DNA from: Streptomyces sp. P3
GTDB taxonomy: Bacteria > Actinomycetota > Actinomycetes > Streptomycetales > Streptomycetaceae
Length of the DNA: 64,000 nucleotides
Reading direction: 5' to 3'
NCBI GenBank assembly: GCA_016893485.2
Contig: JAFEKX020000001.1
Span: forward strand, 7,209,501-7,273,500
The first letter of the stretch is position 1, and each line of letters opens with the position of its first letter. Of this stretch, positions 60,212-64,000 are shown piece by piece. The notes beneath the pieces were generated by a model, which did no database searches, was not told the DNA's origin, and saw nothing but the letters and a program-made list of their open reading frames with translations. The translations under genes were made by a program, and so were the position numbers.

Positions 60212-60250
60212 GTTACGCCGATGTCACGCGGCTCGATCTTGAGGGGTTAC
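60212..60250 (-). promoter_or_regulatory. GlnR-like binding site upstream of the nitrate reductase gene
   Basis: Read toward the gene, four pentamers GTAAC, AGATC, GTGAC and GTAAC are spaced 6, 7 and 6 nt apart. This is close to the GlnR a-b-a-b box (gTnAc-n6-GaAAc repeated). It lies 24-62 bp before the start codon. Confidence 0.5.
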
Positions 60251-60386
60251 GCGCGCTGCACAATCGGGGCGGCGCCACTGTGAGATGCGCCCGATCTTGT
60301 CGCGGAGTGTGTCGCTGTTGAGCCGAACGGGTGACAGTGCGCAACAATTGGCGGATGCAGACTGCCAGCGCGACCCAGGACGGAGC

Positions 60387-60821
60387 ATGCCGGTGAACAG
60401 CCACGATGTCACCGACGAACAGTGGGAGGGGCTCGCCCAGGTAGTGCCGCTGCGGGGGCGGGACGCCTGGCCGTCCGCCGTGGGCCACCGTGCGATGCCC
60501 GAGGCCCCGACCGAGCCGCGCCGACGCTTCGTCGTCCTCCGCGTCAATGTGTTCGGGGATGCCCGCGAGGTCGCGGAGACCCTGATGGCGGGCATCCCGG
60601 TGCTTCTCGACCTCACCGGCGCGGAGACCGAAGTCGCCAAGCGGGTGCTGGACTTCAGCACGGGCGTCGTCTTCGGCCTCGCGAGCGGGATGACCCGCGT
60701 CGACCGGAACGTGTTCCTCCTCACACCGCCTGGCACCGAGGTGCAGGGGTTGATGGAGGGGCGGGGGTTCCGGGCGTGTGAGCGAGCCGCGCGATTGCGG
60801 GTGCGTGAGCCGTCCCGTTGA
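60387..60821 (+). CDS. SepF-like cell division protein
   Basis: 144 residues, intact. The SepF core is clear: FVVLRVNVFGDAREVAETLM, AGIPVLLDLTGAETEVAKRV, LDFSTGVVFGLASGMTRVD and NVFLLTPPGTEVQG. SepF proteins polymerise and bind FtsZ at the division septum. Streptomyces carries the main sepF in the dcw cluster and extra SepF-like proteins (SflA/SflB); this is one of the extra type. The membrane-anchoring amphipathic N-terminus of true SepF is not obvious. The ATG at 60387 has GGACGGAG upstream. It reads divergently from the nitrate reductase gene. Confidence 0.88.
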   Translation: MPVNSHDVTDEQWEGLAQVVPLRGRDAWPSAVGHRAMPEAPTEPRRRFVVLRVNVFGDAREVAETLMAGIPVLLDLTGAETEVAKRVLDFSTGVVFGLASGMTRVDRNVFLLTPPGTEVQGLMEGRGFRACERAARLRVREPSR

Positions 60822-60906
60822 CGAGGGTGGTGGGCTGGTCCCCCGATCGTAGGAAGGTCCCCGGGGCGGAACGGTTCGCCTGCCGGCGGAGCCCTACGGT
60901 CCGGAT

Positions 60907-62282
60907 ATGACCGTGTCAGCACAGTCGCCCCGACCGCCCGGAGCAGCAGCCGGGCGCGCCGCGCCGCCTGAGTCCTCGCCGTCGCTCGCGCCCGCGTCGG
61001 CGTCGCGACCCCCGCCTCCCCCGCTCCTCCGAGTCCGTGCCCCAGGGCAGGGCCGCTCGCCCGAGGCCGGCTCGCCCCGTACCCGGCCCGTGCCGGAGCC
61101 GGCGGCCGGTCTCGCGCCGGTCGCGTCGCGGGCGCCCGGCGCGGCGGACCCCGGGCGCATCGAGGTGTACTGCGACCGGCCCCACCTCACCGAGCTGCGG
61201 CTGTCGGCGTTCGCGTCGCATCGGGGTGCGGGGCTGCCGCTCGGGCCGCTTACCCTCTTCGCCGGGTCCAGCGGGAGCGGGAAGACCAGTGCGCTGCGGG
61301 CCTACGAGGCGCTCGCGCGGCTCGGGGCCGGGGCCGCGGTGGGGAGGTGTTCCCTGACCCGGTCGCCTGCGTCCCGGAACGGGCCCGGCCCGACGCCCAG
61401 CACCGGCGCGGCTTCCGCATCGGCTGCACGGCGGACGGTCCCGAGGGTCCGGTACGGCTCGACGTGGCCGTGCAGGCGGAGCCCGAACTACGCATCGTGG
61501 GCGAGCGGTTGACGTCGGGCGGGCTCGTCCTCCTGGAGACCGCGCTGCGCGACCCCACGCGCCGCTTCGTGCAGGCCGCCTGGCACACGGCGGGTTCGTC
61601 GCCGGTCACCCGCGCACCGCTGCCGGACGACCGGCTCGGCACCGCGCTGCTGCCGTTGCGGGTCGCGGGCAAGACCGACGGGCAGCGCCACGTCCTCGCC
61701 GCCGCCGAGCAGATGGTGGTCGCCCTGCGGTCCGTCTTCGCCTGCGACCCGGAACCGGGGCGGATGCGCGACGCCGTGCCGATCGGCGACGGGCGGCTGC
61801 TGCGGGACTGCGGCAACCTCGCCGACGTGCTCTGGCGCACCCGGACCGAGTGCGGGCGACGGCACGGGCAGCTGGTCACGGCGGTGCGCACCGGTTGCGC
61901 CGGGCCCGTGGTCGACGTCCTCGCGGAACCGCTCCCCGACGCCATGCTCCGCGCGGTCCTCGACCGGGGCGACGGGCTGCGCACCGGCTTCGAACGGCTC
62001 GGCGACGGCGAACTCCGGTACGCGGCACTGGCGTTGGTGCTCCTCACCGGTCCCGGCGTCCTGGAGGTCGACCCGCCGGGCGAGGTCCCGGCCGCGATGC
62101 AGACCCTCACCGTCCTCGCCGACGGCCTCGACCGGGCCGTGGACGTACGGCAGCGGGCCGAACTGCTGCGGCTCGCGGCCCGGATGTGCGAGCGCGGGCA
62201 CATCCGGCTGGTCGGCGCGGTGAGCGACGCGTCCTGGGCCACCCGGATCGACGGCGTCACAGTGGTACACCTGGAGCCGTGA
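60907..62282 (+). CDS. P-loop ATPase with disordered N-terminal region
   Basis: About 459 residues. The first ~85 residues are a Pro/Ala/Ser-rich disordered stretch. The ATPase then begins IEVYCDRPHLTELRLSAFAS, with Walker A GPLTLFAGSSGSGKTSALRA (about residue 118). A break near 61350 follows. Later segments are RLGDGELRYAALALVLLTGP (signature-like) and VLEVDPPGEVPAAMQTLTVL (Walker B-like). VRQRAELLRLAARMCERGHI and the end RIDGVTVVHLEP match RecF/SMC-type AAA proteins often annotated as ATP-binding. The function is unknown. Its stop overlaps the GTG of the MazG-like gene by four bases, so the two are coupled. Confidence 0.75.
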
Positions 62283-62604
62283 CAGAACATCTCGACGTGG
62301 CGAAACTGCAGCGCAGACTGGCCGAGTTCGCGGCCTCGCGGAACTGGCAGCAGTACCACACCCCCAAGAACCTCGTCTCGGCGCTCAGCGTGGAAGCCTC
62401 CGAACTCATGGAGATCTTCCAGTGGTTGACCCCGAGGAGTCGGCACGGGTCATGGACGACCCGGGCAGCGCGCACCGGGTGCGGGACGAAGTCGCCGACG
62501 TCCTCGCCTACTTGCTCCAGCTGTGCGAGGTGCTGGGCGTCGACCCGCTCGCCGCGCTGGACGCGAAGATCGACCGGAACGAGCACAGGTTCCCGGCGCC
62601 GTAG
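62279..62604 (+). CDS. MazG-like nucleotide pyrophosphohydrolase
   Basis: About 109 residues. VTEHLDVAKLQRRLAEFAAS, NWQQYHTPKNLVSALSVEAS and ELMEIFQWLTPEESARVMDD carry the first E-x-x-E metal-binding helix. HRVRDEVADVLAYLLQLCEV carries the second (E-x-x-D). This is the all-alpha dCTPase/MazG fold that hydrolyses non-canonical or excess dNTPs. One break near 62437 was bridged. It overlaps the ATPase gene by GTGA. Length fits the single-domain group. Confidence 0.9.
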
Positions 62605-62826
62605 CCGACAACTCCTCGGCCCTGTCGATCAATTGGGGTCCGTTTGGAGGAGTCGGCGCGTCCATTTTCACTCTCCGGAGTCATTCATCTGTCCGCAACC
62701 GATTTGTTGTCCACAGATTTCCGCCTTCCTCTGGCTTTTCCCCTCAGGGACTCTCACTCTGGGTAGTGGACAAGGGAGTTCGGGCGGACGTGCGAACAGC
62801 ACGTCGGGACATGACGGGGGCAGCGC

Positions 62827-63298
62827 ATGGACGCGATGCGGCTCATCGTGACGAGCAGGCGCGCCCTGGCCGGCAGCGGCGACGTGCCGGAGACGATGAC
62901 GGAGGTGTGGCAGGCACAGGCACTCGCCCAGGCGATAGGCAGTCGGCTCGCGGTCTTCGGTCCGCCCGAACTGCGGGGCGAGGCACTGGGGTTGACCGAG
63001 CTGGCGGGCCGGGGCTGCGGGGTGCTCGACACCCCGGTGCTCGCGATCGAGGACTTACGCGCGGCCCAGCTCACGGAGTTGGGCGACGCCCGCCTCGCCC
63101 TGCTCTGCCTGGGCGGTCTGCTCGGCGAGGTCGGTATCGCCCTCGTGGGCATCGCCTGCGCGGCGGACGACGAGGGCACGCTGGCAGTGCATGGAGGCGA
63201 TCGACGCGGCGGACGAGTCCCGGGACCGGGTGCTGGAGATGCTGCGCAGGCTGGCGGACCGGGAAGCGGCGGCGGTACCGGAGCGGGAGGCGGGGTGA
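62827..63298 (+). CDS. Conserved Streptomyces protein (DUF6099-like)
   Basis: About 157 residues. It starts MDAMRLIVTSRRALAGSGDV, followed by helical segments EVWQAQALAQAIGSRLAVFG, PPELRGEALGLTELAGRGCG and AAQLTELGDARLALLCLGGL. After a break near 63187 it continues LWQCMEAIDAADESRDRVLE and ends MLRRLADREAAAVPEREAG. It is all-helical with no catalytic motif. The name DUF6099 is from memory of similar Streptomyces proteins and should be checked. The 222-bp upstream gap presumably carries its promoter. Confidence 0.65.
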
Positions 63299-63457
63299 CC
63301 TCGGCGTTCGCCTCCGGCGGGGGACGTGACGCGGGGCTGCGTTCCGGTGCGCGGGGCTGTGGCGGTTGCGGGTTGTGGGGGCGGGCGGGCTACTTCGGGT
63401 GCGGCGGTCGCCGCGGTGGTCGCGGGATGTGGGGCTGCGCGACTCCGTCGTGGCTGG

Positions 63458-63477
63458 TCGCGCAGTTCCCCGCGCCC
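63458..63477. repeat. Streptomyces dispersed repeat core (GCGCAGTTCCCCGCGCC)
   Basis: TCGCGCAGTTCCCCGCGCCC is, to my knowledge, one of the commonest short intergenic repeats in Streptomyces genomes. It lies in the 228-bp gap 63299-63526, whose remainder is low-complexity G-rich sequence with no gene. Confidence 0.6.
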
Positions 63478-63526
63478 GTTCAGGGCGCCTTACGCGGCCT
63501 GTGTCGTCGGCGTCGAGTTCGCCTGG

Positions 63527-63703
63527 TCAGCCGGTCGGGCCGGCCTCCTTGGCGGGCGCCGGCCCCGTGCCGGCGGTCGACTGCAGATCCGCGTCCAGGG
63601 CGGAGAGGTCCGCGTTCAGGGACGCCATCAGCTCCTCCATCTGCTGCAACAACCCCTTGGGTTGCGCAGGCCCACCCTGCTGCGGCACGGCTTCTTCGGA
63701 CAT
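63527..63703 (-). CDS. Small acidic hypothetical protein, 58 aa
   Basis: MSEEAVPQQGGPAQPKGLLQ is followed by a helix, QMEELMASLNADLSALDADL, and a Pro/Ala-rich end. The GAGGAGG ribosome-binding site directly upstream of the ATG is strong. The protein is acidic and partly disordered, without membrane segments. I do not recognise the family. The gap from 63704 to 63950 holds the divergent promoters of this gene and of the oxidoreductase at the window end. Confidence 0.6.
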   Translation of the reverse strand: MSEEAVPQQGGPAQPKGLLQQMEELMASLNADLSALDADLQSTAGTGPAPAKEAGPTG

Positions 63704-63950
63704 GACGGCCTCCTCGGCCCGTGGCCTCCCCGGCGAGGAGGAGGCCGATGCGGGTGACGCCCCGACGTCGTCCAGCCGGTGCGGGAATCCGGGCGGTCCG
63801 GCTCCGCCCGAGCCAACGATCATCAACGGGGCCGGTCACTGGCGCGGGCAGCCCCGTGCGCACGGTTGACGCAATTTCACCCGACCGGGGACGGGATCGG
63901 CCGGAGGGACCGATGGGGTTGACCGGCACCCGACCGTGCAGGATGGAACC

Positions 63951-64000
63951 ATGGATCTGCGTATCTTCACCGAGCCCCAGCAGGGGGCGACCTACGACAC
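63951..64000 (+). CDS. LLM-class flavin-dependent oxidoreductase (first 16 codons)
   Basis: The window ends 50 bases into this gene. The start MDLRIFTEPQQGATYDT matches the N-terminus of luciferase-like, F420-dependent oxidoreductases of Streptomyces. CAGGAT 6 nt before the ATG suggests a leaderless start. The rest of the gene is outside the window. Confidence 0.7.
   Translation, partial: MDLRIFTEPQQGATYD

Noticed and set aside
63299..63526. Glycine-rich reading frames continuing past the DUF6099-like gene
   Set aside because: They result from low-complexity G-rich DNA and a dispersed repeat; the gene ends at TGA 63296-63298 once one break is repaired.
1..64000. CRISPR array, tRNA, rRNA, insertion sequence or prophage
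   Set aside because: No regularly spaced repeats, cloverleaf sequences, transposase or phage structural proteins were recognised by eye. A tRNAscan or ISfinder search would be needed to exclude them fully.

Overview
The window is high-GC actinobacterial DNA and almost certainly comes from a Streptomyces chromosome. The evidence is a dense set of Streptomyces core genes: SepH, CutRS, DUF5998, DUF4193, DUF3093, DUF3710, DUF3159, a C-terminally cysteine-rich ferrochelatase and a PatA-type acetyltransferase. Many starts also look leaderless, with a TANNNT -10 box 6-8 nt before the start codon. No rRNA, tRNA, CRISPR array, prophage or insertion sequence was recognised.

Reading caveat: about 40 of the genes are broken by one or more single-base length changes, nearly all inside short G or C runs. 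Conserved protein sequence continues in another frame directly after each break. This looks like uncorrected long-read sequencing error rather than real gene decay. Such genes are annotated as one CDS across the breaks, and the breaks are noted in each entry.

Layout. 0-9.4 kb: end of a GntR regulator, HPr of the phosphotransferase system, PatA lysine acetyltransferase, DUF5998, a phosphodiesterase, thymidine kinase, a VOC protein, a rhodanese and the septation protein SepH. 9.9-13.1 kb: a membrane protein and an MFS/sugar-lactone-oxidase pair. 13.3-33.1 kb: a core block (ferrochelatase, inositol monophosphatase, cutRS, DUF4193, DUF3093, thioesterase, dut, DUF3710, kdpDE, OB-fold protein, DUF3159, two TrkA/Ceo proteins, a KimA-like permease, a TRAM-domain RNA methyltransferase). 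Much of its order matches Mycobacterium tuberculosis Rv2701c-Rv2689c as I remember it, with kdpDE and a secreted alginate-lyase-like enzyme added. The kdpDE, Ceo and permease genes make this a potassium-homeostasis neighbourhood.

33-45 kb is accessory: TetR/DUF998, alpha/beta hydrolases, a carotenoid-cleavage-type oxygenase, a sigma factor, an isochorismatase-like protein, a MarR-MFS operon with a long palindromic operator, and an XRE regulator divergent from a hydrolase. Near 44.09 kb is a junction where two divergent genes have both lost their 5' ends. 45-53.2 kb is a sugar-utilisation locus: a secreted glycoside hydrolase with a ricin-type lectin domain, ABC permeases, a binding lipoprotein, a GH127 beta-L-arabinofuranosidase and a divergent LacI regulator. 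53.2-56 kb holds a MarR/YceI divergent pair with three operator-like palindromes and a multi-pass membrane protein. 56.2-60.2 kb is one very large fused gene joining a molybdopterin nitrate reductase to a flavodoxin/FAD/NADPH reductase, with a GlnR-like site upstream. 60.4-64 kb contains a SepF-like division protein, a P-loop ATPase coupled to a MazG-like pyrophosphohydrolase, small hypothetical genes, a Streptomyces-type dispersed repeat and the first 50 bases of a luciferase-like oxidoreductase.
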